IMG/VR virus record: IMGVR_UViG_3300021962_000055
Location: 28,848-92,847 of that record
Source of the DNA: a virus
Reading direction: 5' to 3' (one strand)
Length of the DNA: 64,000 nucleotides
Shown: positions 51,825 through 59,356 of the stretch, one piece after another
How the letters are laid out: each line of letters starts with the position of its first letter
Position numbering within the stretch: position 1 is the first letter of the stretch
The notes under the pieces: generated by a model
Seen by the model: only the letters and a program-made list of their open reading frames with translations
The model's database searches: none
Told to the model about the DNA's origin: nothing
Translations under genes and position numbers: made by a program

Positions 51825-53048
51825 TCAGCCTACGACAACTACACGATACTGGTTGGAAGTTGGGGCTGTCGAGAACTCCAAGGTTACAGTTGAAGTAGTA
51901 GCATTCTTGACATCAGGGAAAACTTGTTGGTAGGGGCTTCCAGCTTCGTACACATACACCTGCACGTCCCGAGTTGAAAGGCTGTGGGTTACAGTGTAAG
52001 TGGTATTAGAACCATCGCCTACGTTAGTGGAGTACTTGGTGGTGGCCCCAAGGTTTGCACGAGCAGTAGCGGCATCGGTTGCGCCAGTACCACCGTAGGA
52101 CACTCCGACGGCGGTGCCTTGCCAGACGCCCGTTCCAATGGTTCCGACGCTGGTCAGGCTAGAGGAGGTTACCCCAGAACCAAGGGCGCTACCACTTAGA
52201 ACTTGGGTCCCGTTGATATAGTAAGCCTTGCCGGTGAGCAAGTTCATGTGCTCCGACGAGGTCCATGCGTCAGTGGAGTCAACCCAGTTAAAGGTCTTAT
52301 CGGTTGCGCCGTTTAGGGTGATACCACCACCATCTGCGGCGGCATCTGAGTTGTTACCGTCAGCAAGAATGATGTTCTTGTCGTTGACTGTCAGGGTCGT
52401 TGAGTCAATCGTGGTCGTGGTTCCCTCAACAGTCAGGTTACCCTTTACAACGACTGTACCAGCGGCGTTACCTACGTTAACTGTAGTAGCTGCACCGGCA
52501 AAGTTAACGGTGGTTGCGGTGGTGTTTACCAGGTCAAACGTGGTACTCGACGTAGTTATTGACGTTACAAATGAAGGACTGGTGTTGAACACCAAATACC
52601 CAGAACCGGTCTCATCGGAGATTACTCCTGCCAGAGATGAAGACGTGGTCGACGCAAACTGACCAAGGCCAGAGGTAGTTACGGCTACGTTAGTGATGGC
52701 CCCGGTTGCACCGTTAACACTGGTAACACCGGTGCTAGAAGTCAAGTACGTGCTGGTGTCGACAGACCATGTACCAGATCCGTTTGTCTTTAGAAAACCA
52801 GAGGTTCCGGTAAGAGCGGCAATTGAGGCGAGATCGGCGTCGTATGGTTGCCAAGTACCAGATCCACCGGCGGAGACGGTAACCCAGTTAGTACCATCGT
52901 GGTATTTGAGGACATTGGCCCCACCGCTGGTATCGAAATAAATACCACCGGCCTTGGCGTTGGTCGAGGGGGCGGTACCTGCGTTATGTACAACGGCATT
53001 GAGTAATTCGTTACCGGACAGGTTTACGTTATTTAAAAACTTAGCCAT
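51825..53048 (-). CDS. Tail fibre protein
   Basis: 407 residues. N-terminus MAKFLNNVNLSGNELLNAVVHNAG, then the KAGGIYFDTSGGANVLKYHDGTNW module, a long repeat-rich beta shaft (TTTIDSTTLTVNDKNIILADGN) and a C-terminal TVTHSLSTRDVQVYVYEAGSPYQQV head. ILADGNN and TLTVNDKNI are widespread in phage fibre shafts. Expected to form a trimeric shaft and tip. Confidence 0.85.
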   Translation of the reverse strand: MAKFLNNVNLSGNELLNAVVHNAGTAPSTNAKAGGIYFDTSGGANVLKYHDGTNWVTVSAGGSGTWQPYDADLASIAALTGTSGFLKTNGSGTWSVDTSTYLTSSTGVTSVNGATGAITNVAVTTSGLGQFASTTSSSLAGVISDETGSGYLVFNTSPSFVTSITTSSTTFDLVNTTATTVNFAGAATTVNVGNAAGTVVVKGNLTVEGTTTTIDSTTLTVNDKNIILADGNNSDAAADGGGITLNGATDKTFNWVDSTDAWTSSEHMNLLTGKAYYINGTQVLSGSALGSGVTSSSLTSVGTIGTGVWQGTAVGVSYGGTGATDAATARANLGATTKYSTNVGDGSNTTYTVTHSLSTRDVQVYVYEAGSPYQQVFPDVKNATTSTVTLEFSTAPTSNQYRVVVVG

Positions 53049-53054
53049 GGTGCC

Positions 53055-53477
53055 TCACGATAGGTAGGCCTTGCCGCCAAAGGTGGCGGAAAAGGAAATT
53101 GTTAGAGAGTTTAACGACACATATGTTACATCACCTATTACTACGTTTTCCCCGTTATCTACGACGTTAACGGAAGGGTAATAACCCAAGTTGTGATTAA
53201 TTGTCCACGTAGAAGCGGACACACTTTGTGTGTGGGTATAGAACCCACCCGAATCCCCCTGTAGACCCTGGGGACCTTGTGGGCCTTGTGGGCCCTGCGC
53301 GCCTTGTGGGCCCTGAACGCCAGTAGGTCCTTGGGCAATCTTTTCAACAATTGAAGTCTTGGTATCAGAGACCGTTACTGATGACCTGGGCTTTTGTGAA
53401 ACTACCTCAACAGTATTTGGGCCGTTCTTGACTACCTCGATAGAACCCTTATTGTTATCAACGTATACCGTTCCCAT
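53055..53477 (-). CDS. Collagen-like short fibre protein
   Basis: 140 residues. A beta start (VYVDNNKGSIEVVKNG) leads to about eight Gly-X-Y triplets (GPTGVQGPQGAQGPQGPQG), a collagen-like triple-helix stretch, then a globular C-terminal domain with INHNLGYYPSVNVVDNGENVV, the same fold type as phage fibre tips. Collagen triplets are common in phage fibres. Confidence 0.85.
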   Translation of the reverse strand: MGTVYVDNNKGSIEVVKNGPNTVEVVSQKPRSSVTVSDTKTSIVEKIAQGPTGVQGPQGAQGPQGPQGPQGLQGDSGGFYTHTQSVSASTWTINHNLGYYPSVNVVDNGENVVIGDVTYVSLNSLTISFSATFGGKAYLS

Positions 53478-54211
53478 TATGGCTTCACCGACACCGAAGG
53501 TTCAACTACGAGGGCACCCCTAGTCAACCTACTCCAGTCTCCACCAGAGTCCTGTACAAAGATGTCAAAGTCATACGATCCGGCTGCAATTGTGTTTGTG
53601 TTTGACACATGGACAATCAAACTTGCCCCTGTAGCTGGGGAAATGTAACCTCGACGGTTAGCGGTCAAACCTTCGATGGTTGCTTCATTGGGGGGTGTGG
53701 AATACCAACGAAGATCAAGAACAACGGTTCCCGATGAGTTGGCAGCCTGCATGTAAGCGTTCTGTACCGTGACAATGTCACCATCAGTGTCTCGCCATGT
53801 GAATGTACGATAGAAGTCTTCGCCCTCACTAAACCTGAGTTCCATGTAATCAATCTCCTCCAACGGCGTAATTGTCCCGACATCGGTAACAACAATTGTA
53901 CCTTTAGCCACTGGGGTGGTCACGTTTGATATGACCCCATTGGCGATAGACCTAATCGGAAGAATAGCCATGACGTCAAATTCCAAAGTACCTACTGGTA
54001 GGTCTTTAGTTTCTTCTTCCGAGAGAGATATGACAATACCACCCTCGGTTGTAATGGTGGTTGTTAACTCCGCCCTGGTGACGTCCCCAGTTTTGATTAG
54101 CCCCCAGGAGTCGGAGGGCTTAACAATGCGATGGCTATCCTTATCTTTAACCATGATAAGGCGCTCCCAAGGCAATCCCTTGGTAATTCGGTACTTGAGC
54201 TCGTTGGGCAT
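53477..54211 (-). CDS. Structural protein beginning the fibre operon
   Basis: 244 residues made of repeated beta strands (RIVKPSDSWGLIKTGDVTRAELTTT, LPVGTLEFDVMAILP, YDFDIFVQDSGGDW). It resembles baseplate-upper or fibre-linker proteins of Gram-positive phages in layout. First gene of the fibre block, directly after a terminator. Role inferred from position. Confidence 0.65.
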   Translation of the reverse strand: MPNELKYRITKGLPWERLIMVKDKDSHRIVKPSDSWGLIKTGDVTRAELTTTITTEGGIVISLSEEETKDLPVGTLEFDVMAILPIRSIANGVISNVTTPVAKGTIVVTDVGTITPLEEIDYMELRFSEGEDFYRTFTWRDTDGDIVTVQNAYMQAANSSGTVVLDLRWYSTPPNEATIEGLTANRRGYISPATGASLIVHVSNTNTIAAGSYDFDIFVQDSGGDWSRLTRGALVVEPSVSVKP

Positions 54212-54237
54212 ACCACCATTCTAACGCATAAATAAAG

Positions 54238-54267
54238 TGGGTGGACCGCCCGCAGACGGCCCACCCA
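54238..54267 (-). terminator. Leftward terminator-like hairpin
   Basis: Left arm TGGGTGGACCG and right arm CGGCCCACCCA form an 11-bp stem with one mismatch and an 8-base loop. On the minus strand CTTTATTTAT follows, a weak T-tract. It separates the small membrane-protein genes (ending 54287) from the fibre operon. Confidence 0.6.
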
Positions 54268-54286
54268 GTAGAGCACTCAGTGTTTA

Positions 54287-54547
54287 TTATACAGCTTTTG
54301 ATTTACGCTGTGTGGGCTTCGTGGGGCGAGAGGCCTCCAAAAATGTCACCCGTGTGTCGAGACGGTCCACTTTACCATCAAGTCTGTCTACTTTTCCGTC
54401 AACCCGATCCACCTTGGTTTCGACCCTTTCTAGGATCTCCATGGACCGCCCGTGCTGTTCGGTGTTTCTTTTGTCGAGCCGGTTAAGGAACCACATTACC
54501 GGACCACCAATCAGCGCTACCACAATCGGGATGTAGACAGGTTCCAT
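54287..54547 (-). CDS. Membrane-anchored coiled-coil protein
   Basis: 86 residues: a single N-terminal membrane segment (YIPIVVALIGGPVMWFLN), then a heptad coiled coil with tandem VDRVDGKVDRLDGKVDRLD repeats and a basic end. A membrane anchor plus repeated coil recalls spanin-like or DUF2746-type phage proteins. Translationally coupled to the membrane gene before it. May span the envelope gap or mediate lysis timing. Confidence 0.7.
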   Translation of the reverse strand: MEPVYIPIVVALIGGPVMWFLNRLDKRNTEQHGRSMEILERVETKVDRVDGKVDRLDGKVDRLDTRVTFLEASRPTKPTQRKSKAV

Positions 54548-54846
54548 CAGTCTTTGTCCTCCTGCTTGCTAGCGGACATGGCTCGTCCAGCGGCCAGGCC
54601 GGTTAGGGCGCCACCGATGCTGAACATCAGGGGCTCAAGGATCTTTAGAAACGCAGCATCATTCGGGGATTGCTCTGAAGGTTGGTACACAAAAATCAAC
54701 GAGTACAACAACGCGCAAACGCTGAACATCAATACACCGGCCAGGGTTAGGATTACTACCGCCCGTGTACGGGCCTCCAGTTCCTCAGGGGAGAGGCGCT
54801 TCCTGCGTTGGATAACTGGTCGTTGGGGTCTGGTTTCTTGGGTCAT
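54547..54846 (-). CDS. Two-segment membrane protein
   Basis: 99 residues: basic start (RRKRLSPEELEARTR), hydrophobic segments VVILTLAGVLMFSVCALLYSLIFVY and LEPLMFSIGGALTGLAAG. AGGA lies nine bases before the ATG. The first 62 bases overlap the lipoprotein gene in another frame. Holin-like size and topology. In the same cluster as three more small envelope proteins, so one may be the real holin and others regulators. Confidence 0.7.
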   Translation of the reverse strand: MTQETRPQRPVIQRRKRLSPEELEARTRAVVILTLAGVLMFSVCALLYSLIFVYQPSEQSPNDAAFLKILEPLMFSIGGALTGLAAGRAMSASKQEDKD

Positions 54847-54919
54847 CTGCGGGGTTCCTATATCTATCCGAACATGAAGTAACTGCCAGTAAGGTAAATA
54901 TTAGTACATATTTTCTCAC
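54785..54919 (-). CDS. Small predicted lipoprotein, partly overlapping a membrane-protein gene
   Basis: 44 residues from GTG 54917-54919, preceded by GGAGG five bases away. VRKYVLIFTLLAVTSCSDRY is a short signal with a lipobox (LAVTSC), so mature protein would start at Cys17 and be a 28-residue Pro/Thr/Arg chain (DPRNQTPTTSYPTQEAPLP). The last 62 bases overlap the next gene. Placement and Pro-richness recall Rz1-like outer spanin subunits, yet actinobacteria lack the usual outer membrane. Confidence 0.7.
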   Translation of the reverse strand: MRKYVLIFTLLAVTSCSDRYRNPADDPRNQTPTTSYPTQEAPLP

Positions 54920-55095
54920 TTGGCCTCCCCATCGTCTTTTGTAAAAAGAACACCCAAAAAATGGGCAATTAGACACACACCAGATATCCACAAACCAATC
55001 GCCTTGGTTGCGCCAGAAAGTGTAATTAGGACTAAGGCGGTGCCGCCCAGGGTCCACGAAAGTGAAGAGGTTTCTTTGAAAAGCTTCTTAATCAT
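54916..55095 (-). CDS. Small membrane protein, holin-like
   Basis: 59 residues from ATG 55093-55095, overlapping the previous stop (ATGA). Two hydrophobic stretches, SLSWTLGGTALVLITLSGA and IGLWISGVCLIAHFLGVLF, are separated by TKA and followed by an acidic end. It overlaps the lipoprotein gene by 4 bases. Together with the next three genes it looks like a small lysis or membrane cassette. Confidence 0.7.
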   Translation of the reverse strand: MIKKLFKETSSLSWTLGGTALVLITLSGATKAIGLWISGVCLIAHFLGVLFTKDDGEAK

Positions 55096-56303
55096 TTGAT
55101 CTTCCTTGAGCTTGTCGGTACAGGGGCTGCAAAACTAGCTATTGCGGCAGCAACTACTACTCGTCGTGTACCAACTGGGACGGCCGACCCGGTCGGAACA
55201 TACGAGTCGAACTGGCCTCCGAATACGTTGATCTGGGTTTCGAACTCTTCTTTGACGTCCTCGGGGGCGTTGGTTAGAGCCTCTGATAGGGCCTCAGCCT
55301 GGTCGTCGGAAAGCTCCTCGGGAACAATCGCGTCAATAAGTTCTGCTACCTGATCATCAGATAGTTCATCTAGTACATCTTCGCTAAAGACAGCGGTGAT
55401 GGATTCCTCGGTTAGTGAACTTACTTCTATAGATTCTACTAGGTCGTTAAGCTCTTCGCTAGATAGGTCAGCCAGTTCTTCTTCAGAAATCTGTGGGCCA
55501 TTCTCCACAGGCACAGTCGTCGTTGTGGTCGTGCTGGTAGACGAACTGGTTGACTCCGGTATGGAGGTGCTCGTAGACGTTGAGACGACCGTTGTTGTAG
55601 TGGAGGTAGAAGGGGGGAGCGTTGGGGGGGTTGCAGGTGGGGCAATCGGCAACGAGGGAGTCGTCGTAGTAGGTACCACAGGGGCAGTGGGTTCGACCGG
55701 GGTAACAGATGTAACAGTCGTTTCCACAACAGTCGTCGTCGTCTCTGGAGCTAAAGAGCTCGTAGTAGTCGTCGTGGAGGGGGGTTCTGTTGTCGTTGTC
55801 GTGGTAGTTGGTGGTTCGGTGACAGGTACAGTCGTTGTTGGGGCAGTGGTAGTACTGGTCGTCGTCGTAGTTGTGGATGTTGTAGTTTCCGGCCATGTCG
55901 TTGTTGTCTCTGGGGCGTTAGTGGGGGTGGTGTTTAGTTCAACTCGGTATGACGTACCATACCATGCGTCGGGATTTCCACAACACACACCTGTGCGAAG
56001 CCTATACGAGCCCGGTTGGACGGGTATTTCAATCCAAGAGTCCAGCCCGAAGTAATCATCATTTTGGGCAAGTAAGACACCGTTTGCGTCGTACAACCAG
56101 AGCATGGAGTCAATGCTGTATTCCCATGCGTAAGTGCGAACCTTGAAGTCTGAAGGTTCCGTGTAGGTAAACCAGAGGTCATTTGCTCCGGTAACCGTAT
56201 AAGTTGTAGGCTCGGCTCTCGCTGTGTTTACTGGAAAGATTGCTAAAACAAATAATGACCACTTTGAAATACCCATGATACTTCGAAGTACGTTTTTAAT
56301 CAA
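55092..56303 (-). CDS. Secreted mucin-like surface protein with Thr-rich stalk
   Basis: 403 residues from TTG (GGGAG precedes it by four bases; the TTG overlaps the previous stop as TTGA). Signal peptide 1-30 (WSLFVLAIFPVNTARA). Residues 31-125 are a beta domain with WFTYTEPSDF and IEIPVQPGSYRLRTGVCCGN. Residues about 130-270 are almost wholly Thr, Pro, Val and Ser (runs of TTTTTT). Residues 275-370 are acidic helical repeats (DDQVAELIDAI, DDQAEALSEAL). The end VVVAAAIASFAAPV may anchor in the membrane. Glycosylation of the stalk is likely. Resembles Acidimicrobiia surface proteins. Confidence 0.8.
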   Translation of the reverse strand: MIKNVLRSIMGISKWSLFVLAIFPVNTARAEPTTYTVTGANDLWFTYTEPSDFKVRTYAWEYSIDSMLWLYDANGVLLAQNDDYFGLDSWIEIPVQPGSYRLRTGVCCGNPDAWYGTSYRVELNTTPTNAPETTTTWPETTTSTTTTTTSTTTAPTTTVPVTEPPTTTTTTTEPPSTTTTTSSLAPETTTTVVETTVTSVTPVEPTAPVVPTTTTPSLPIAPPATPPTLPPSTSTTTTVVSTSTSTSIPESTSSSTSTTTTTTVPVENGPQISEEELADLSSEELNDLVESIEVSSLTEESITAVFSEDVLDELSDDQVAELIDAIVPEELSDDQAEALSEALTNAPEDVKEEFETQINVFGGQFDSYVPTGSAVPVGTRRVVVAAAIASFAAPVPTSSRKIK

Positions 56304-56437
56304 TATACTCCCTCACAGCAAGCGTCTCGGCGTCCACAATCCCTACACTTATAGTGTGCGTGTTCTGGTACAAGCTGGCCGCCACAGTAAACGCACTGCG
56401 TGGAGGTATCACATTGTTGAGCTGGTGGTTCGTTCAC
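56300..56437 (-). CDS. Small two-CxxC zinc-ribbon protein, possibly leaderless
   Basis: 45 residues from GTG 56435-56437. CVYCGGQLVPEHAHYKCRDCGRRDACCEG carries two zinc-binding CxxC pairs and a final CC, a form common in small aquatic-phage proteins. No Shine-Dalgarno is present; a -10-like TACAAT (minus strand) ends six bases upstream, so the transcript may begin at the GTG. Located just after tRNA-Ile. Confidence 0.65.
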   Translation of the reverse strand: MNEPPAQQCDTSTQCVYCGGQLVPEHAHYKCRDCGRRDACCEGVY

Positions 56438-56443
56438 TTATCA

Positions 56444-56449
56444 ATTGTA
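56444..56449 (-). promoter_or_regulatory. Candidate -10 element for a leaderless GTG gene
   Basis: On the minus strand TACAAT (5 of 6 consensus matches) ends six bases before the GTG at 56437. That spacing would put the transcript start at the G of the start codon, giving a leaderless mRNA, which is frequent in actinobacteria. No good -35 is visible; the -35 region falls inside the tRNA gene. Confidence 0.45.
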
Positions 56450-56453
56450 TCAG

Positions 56454-56527
56454 TACCGGGTGTGGGAGTTGAACCCACCTACGAGTGTGTATAAGACACC
56501 TTGCGTCAACCGGACGCATCACCCGGT
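56454..56527 (-). tRNA. tRNA-Ile (anticodon UAU)
   Basis: 74 bases on the minus strand. Acceptor arms ACCGGGT / ACCCGGT pair fully; D stem TGCG / CGCA with GG in the loop; anticodon stem GGTGT / ACACT around loop CTTATAC, giving UAU at positions 34-36; T arm GTGGG TTCAACT CCCAC; discriminator A; no encoded CCA. It would read AUA Ile codons, which are rare in many actinobacteria. Confidence 0.9.
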
Positions 56528-56564
56528 GTATTGGATGGTATCTTAAAGTGTTTAAGGAGTGTGC

Positions 56565-57659
56565 ATGAACGGTGTAGATGTTGTTGGATTCTTTACTGGA
56601 GAATTTGGTCTTGGTGAGGCGGGGCGGCTTCTTACTGAGACTCTTAAAAAGAGTAATGTCCCAGTGTCAACTATCAACATAGAAGTTCCAAACCACCGTA
56701 ACAGGCATCCCTTTGTACCAGATAACGCCTGGCATCACAAAATTATGATTGCTAGTGTCAACTCTACTGAGATGCCTTTGATCTTGCAACAACATGGTGC
56801 AGAAGTGTTTCGTGAACGACATGTCATCGGACAATGGTTCTGGGAATTAGAAGATGTACCAAAGCAGTACCGTGTTGGTTACCAATTTGTTGACGAGCTT
56901 TGGGCCCCAACAAAGTTTATCCAAGAGGCTGTAGGGAAGTACGCTCCAGCCGACATGGAAGTACACCATATGCCGTTGCCGTTGATAACTCCAGCAATAA
57001 AAAAAGATGTTACTAAAGAAAACTTTGCGCTTGATCCAGACAGGTTTACATTTTTATTTACTTTTGATTTTTGTAGTATCGAAGCCAGAAAAAACCCGGC
57101 TGCGGTTATAGAAGCTTTTAAAATTGCGTTTCATGAAAACGAGGGACCGGTACTGGTCATCAAATCCCTCAATGACCATGTGTTTCCACACTCCCTTAAG
57201 AACTTGATGGTTAAGGCTGATGGTCGGAGCGATATTAAATTCTTCAATCAGCATCTTGACCATGACTTGGTGTCTGCGTTAAGAAACGTGTGCGACTGTT
57301 ATGTCTCCTTACACCGATCAGAGGGTCTTGGCCTAACGATATCGGAAGCAATGTGCCTGGGTAAGCCCGTTATTGCAACTGCCTATTCAGGAAACATGGA
57401 CTTCATGACTGAGGACAACTCGATCCCAGTTCCGTGGGAATACACGTACATCAACACAAACCAGGGTCCATACGAAGCCGGTATGCGGTGGGCGGAACCC
57501 AACACCTCCTTTGCCGCCAACGCCATGCGCAAGGTTTATCAAGATCCTGTGTGGGCAGCCAACCTAGGCAAAAAAGCACAGAGGGATATCGCTAACAGGT
57601 TCTCGTTTGAGGCTACTGGGGCCAATATGGTGGAGCGACTCAGTAAGGTTCAGGTGTAG
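56565..57659 (+). CDS. GT4-type glycosyltransferase
   Basis: 364 residues from ATG 56565, five bases after AAGGAG. Rossmann elements: VVGFFTGEFGLGEAGR near the N-terminus, FTFLFTFDFCSIEARKNPAAVIEAF, and the donor-site segment CYVSLHRSEGLGLTISEAMCLGKPVIATAYSGNMDFM, a full E-x7-E-like motif of the GT4 family. It transfers a sugar from a nucleotide-sugar donor to a host or phage glycan. Convergent with the next gene; they overlap 20 bases at their ends. Confidence 0.92.
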   Translation: MNGVDVVGFFTGEFGLGEAGRLLTETLKKSNVPVSTINIEVPNHRNRHPFVPDNAWHHKIMIASVNSTEMPLILQQHGAEVFRERHVIGQWFWELEDVPKQYRVGYQFVDELWAPTKFIQEAVGKYAPADMEVHHMPLPLITPAIKKDVTKENFALDPDRFTFLFTFDFCSIEARKNPAAVIEAFKIAFHENEGPVLVIKSLNDHVFPHSLKNLMVKADGRSDIKFFNQHLDHDLVSALRNVCDCYVSLHRSEGLGLTISEAMCLGKPVIATAYSGNMDFMTEDNSIPVPWEYTYINTNQGPYEAGMRWAEPNTSFAANAMRKVYQDPVWAANLGKKAQRDIANRFSFEATGANMVERLSKVQV

Positions 57660-58284
57660 TACCTATAGGTACGGGCCATACATCGTATGGTTTGTAAAGC
57701 GGGTGGTCTCGGACAGTGCCAATCCACGCTTCAGCGCAGTGCCGGTGCTCCCGAGAGCACTTTTCTAACAGATTTATGTGCTGACCGGACGCCCACCAGA
57801 AGTTTCCGCCCCAAAATGGGTTCGGATTGTCCGGATTTATGCGGTAATAGTGGCATCCGACCGTGGATGCGCAGTCTTCGAGGGCTTGGACACACTTTTC
57901 CCACTCAACAACAAGCTTTTTGGTCATTCCACGACGCCAATTCTCGTTTACAGGGGCATAATTGGCTGCTCCCTTGGTGTGGCAGTACAAAAAGTGGGCT
58001 TCAGGGTCGGTTTTAGCGAGTTCCCACAGCGGATCGAGCGTAATTTGCTCCCATCCGGTCGGTCCACTGGCTATAAGGTTGCAATTTAAGCCTTGTATGT
58101 CAAAAAAATCGAGTACTTCGGTGATATTTCGGTTCGATCCAACGCAACCTACGTTAAATGAGGTCAAATTGTCGTACAAACCGTACTGCCGTAGGGCTCG
58201 TACGTGGTCTGACACCTTGTCTTTCCACGCCCCATCAGCGTAAACGTGGTAAAAGTGGTGAATTGGTCGCGTTACTTGCGCCAT
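57640..58284 (-). CDS. Putative glycosyltransferase, second type
   Basis: 214 residues. IHHFYHVYADGAWKDKVSDHVRAL, AHFLYCHTKGA, YRINPDNPNPFWGGNFWWASGQHI and HCAEAWIGTV form a pattern I know from glycosyltransferase-like proteins in phages and capsule loci (FWW.S..HI and AEAWI). A DxD-like site is not clear. Its gene ends inside the last 20 bases of the GT4 gene on the opposite strand, so the pair is probably functionally linked. Confidence 0.75.
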   Translation of the reverse strand: MAQVTRPIHHFYHVYADGAWKDKVSDHVRALRQYGLYDNLTSFNVGCVGSNRNITEVLDFFDIQGLNCNLIASGPTGWEQITLDPLWELAKTDPEAHFLYCHTKGAANYAPVNENWRRGMTKKLVVEWEKCVQALEDCASTVGCHYYRINPDNPNPFWGGNFWWASGQHINLLEKCSREHRHCAEAWIGTVRDHPLYKPYDVWPVPIGTTPEPY

Positions 58285-58484
58285 ACAGACGGCGAGTGGG
58301 CCTCTTCAACCGCCCGAGCGTGATCTTCGTCGGTGTACAACCGAACAATGTGGATACAAGGATCGTTTTCGTAGAAATCCTCGTACTCAGCCTCGCTCAT
58401 TGGAAGGCCATCATGGGTCTCACACACTGCTGGACCGCACCAATTGTTGTCCATTCCGTATTTAAGCCACTCATTGAAGTCCAT
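58272..58484 (-). CDS. Small acidic hypothetical protein
   Basis: 70 residues from ATG 58482-58484 (AGGA seven bases upstream). MDFNEWLKYGMDNNWCGP, HDGLPMSEAEYEDFYENDPC, IHIVRLYTDED. It overlaps the glycosyltransferase gene by 13 bases. Two Cys-containing loops might bind metal. Common in aquatic phages by appearance; function unknown. Confidence 0.65.
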   Translation of the reverse strand: MDFNEWLKYGMDNNWCGPAVCETHDGLPMSEAEYEDFYENDPCIHIVRLYTDEDHARAVEEAHSPSVWRK

Positions 58485-58491
58485 TTTGTTC

Positions 58492-58803
58492 CTATTCGTC
58501 AAATAGTGATGGTTGGTAAAAGGTTTCCCCGGGCTCATTCTTTCCGTGCCCAGCCGCGAAGTTAGCACTACGAGGGGTAGTTGTCACCTGTTCTCTTTGT
58601 TGAGGGTTGGCCTTAGCGGCCTCTCGATCAAATTCACGACCTTTACCCAACCTGTAGGCAGCGCATCGAGAGCAGAACAGACCAAGAACACGGTCACCCT
58701 TGGCGTTACGTGCCCGCATACCAAGGTTTTCGGTAGCTGGGACGCTCTGCCCTGATTCAGCGCAGTCATGGCAGGGCCGGGAGGGGCCCATGTATTTGGC
58801 CAC
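58492..58803 (-). CDS. Zinc-ribbon-like hypothetical protein
   Basis: 103 residues with CHDCAESGQ near the start and LFCSRCAAYRLG in the middle, giving two CxxC pairs about 30 residues apart: a zinc ribbon. The C-terminal half is polar, ending PGETFYQPSLFDE, which contains a QxSLF-like sequence resembling sliding-clamp-binding peptides. Function unknown. Confidence 0.65.
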   Translation of the reverse strand: MAKYMGPSRPCHDCAESGQSVPATENLGMRARNAKGDRVLGLFCSRCAAYRLGKGREFDREAAKANPQQREQVTTTPRSANFAAGHGKNEPGETFYQPSLFDE

Positions 58804-58805
58804 TG

Positions 58806-59180
58806 TCAGTCACCAAGCTTCTTGCGAAGCCCGTAGGCAGAGGCAGCACCGATAGCTGCACCGGCAACTGCACCTGGGACGCCTGAAGCGATACGTGATG
58901 GGTCGAGGAACTCACCTACGGTTCCGTGCATCATGGGGTTAATGGTGACCATGCCACCTAGTGCCCCACCAATTGCCGCTCCGGTGGCCATACCACGAGC
59001 CATACTGTCGGTGCTCATGGCCCGACGCATACTCTCAACGGTCCTACGACCGGCGTGGATCTTGCGACCACGATGATCAGTTGCGTGGTGCGCGGTGGTG
59101 TAAGGAGCATCGAGTACTTCGTCGTGGTAGTCGCCGTACCGCTGGCCACCTGGAAACAATACGTCGTCTGGTTTGAACAT
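58806..59180 (-). CDS. Glycine-zipper membrane-type protein
   Basis: 124 residues. Soluble basic N-terminal half (TTAHHATDHRGRKIHAGRR), then two Gly/Ala-rich hydrophobic segments with GxxxG spacing (MATGAAIGGALGGM and GAVAGAAIGAASAYG) that suit membrane insertion. Such glycine-zipper proteins appear in phages as virion ejection or membrane-permeabilising factors. A perfect -10 (TATAAT) lies upstream. Confidence 0.65.
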   Translation of the reverse strand: MFKPDDVLFPGGQRYGDYHDEVLDAPYTTAHHATDHRGRKIHAGRRTVESMRRAMSTDSMARGMATGAAIGGALGGMVTINPMMHGTVGEFLDPSRIASGVPGAVAGAAIGAASAYGLRKKLGD

Positions 59181-59223
59181 GGCTGCCCCTAAGTCTCTAG
59201 TAGCTCTTACGCTGTATAAGCAT

Positions 59224-59229
59224 ATTATA
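59224..59229 (-). promoter_or_regulatory. Candidate promoter -10 (TATAAT)
   Basis: A perfect TATAAT on the minus strand, about 44 bases before the ATG of the glycine-zipper gene. No clear -35 is visible 16-18 bases upstream, so it may need an activator or be an extended or phage-type promoter. Confidence 0.45.
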
Positions 59230-59333
59230 GATCATCGCGTAACCGCCCAGGTAACCCGGAAAATTTCCAATTTCACGGCTACCAAGGCCGCGCAACCGGC
59301 CAGATAGCAATAAATACTGAAAAGCGTATTACG

Positions 59334-59356
59334 CCGGTACCATTACACGGTACCGG
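59334..59356 (-). terminator. Hairpin at the end of the methyltransferase gene
   Basis: CCGGTACC and GGTACCGG form a perfect 8-bp stem with a 7-base loop, overlapping the last codons of the methyltransferase gene. On the minus strand a smaller GCGTAATACGC palindrome and TTTT follow 1 base further on. Together they may end leftward transcription; the T-run is short. Confidence 0.4.

Noticed and set aside
53055-53477. Collagen triplets as a sign of host origin
   Set aside because: Gly-X-Y runs are common in phage fibres, and the gene lies inside a fibre operon.
44308-53477. Diversity-generating retroelement acting on the Mtd-like fibres
   Set aside because: No reverse transcriptase gene or template/variable repeat pair was seen in the window.
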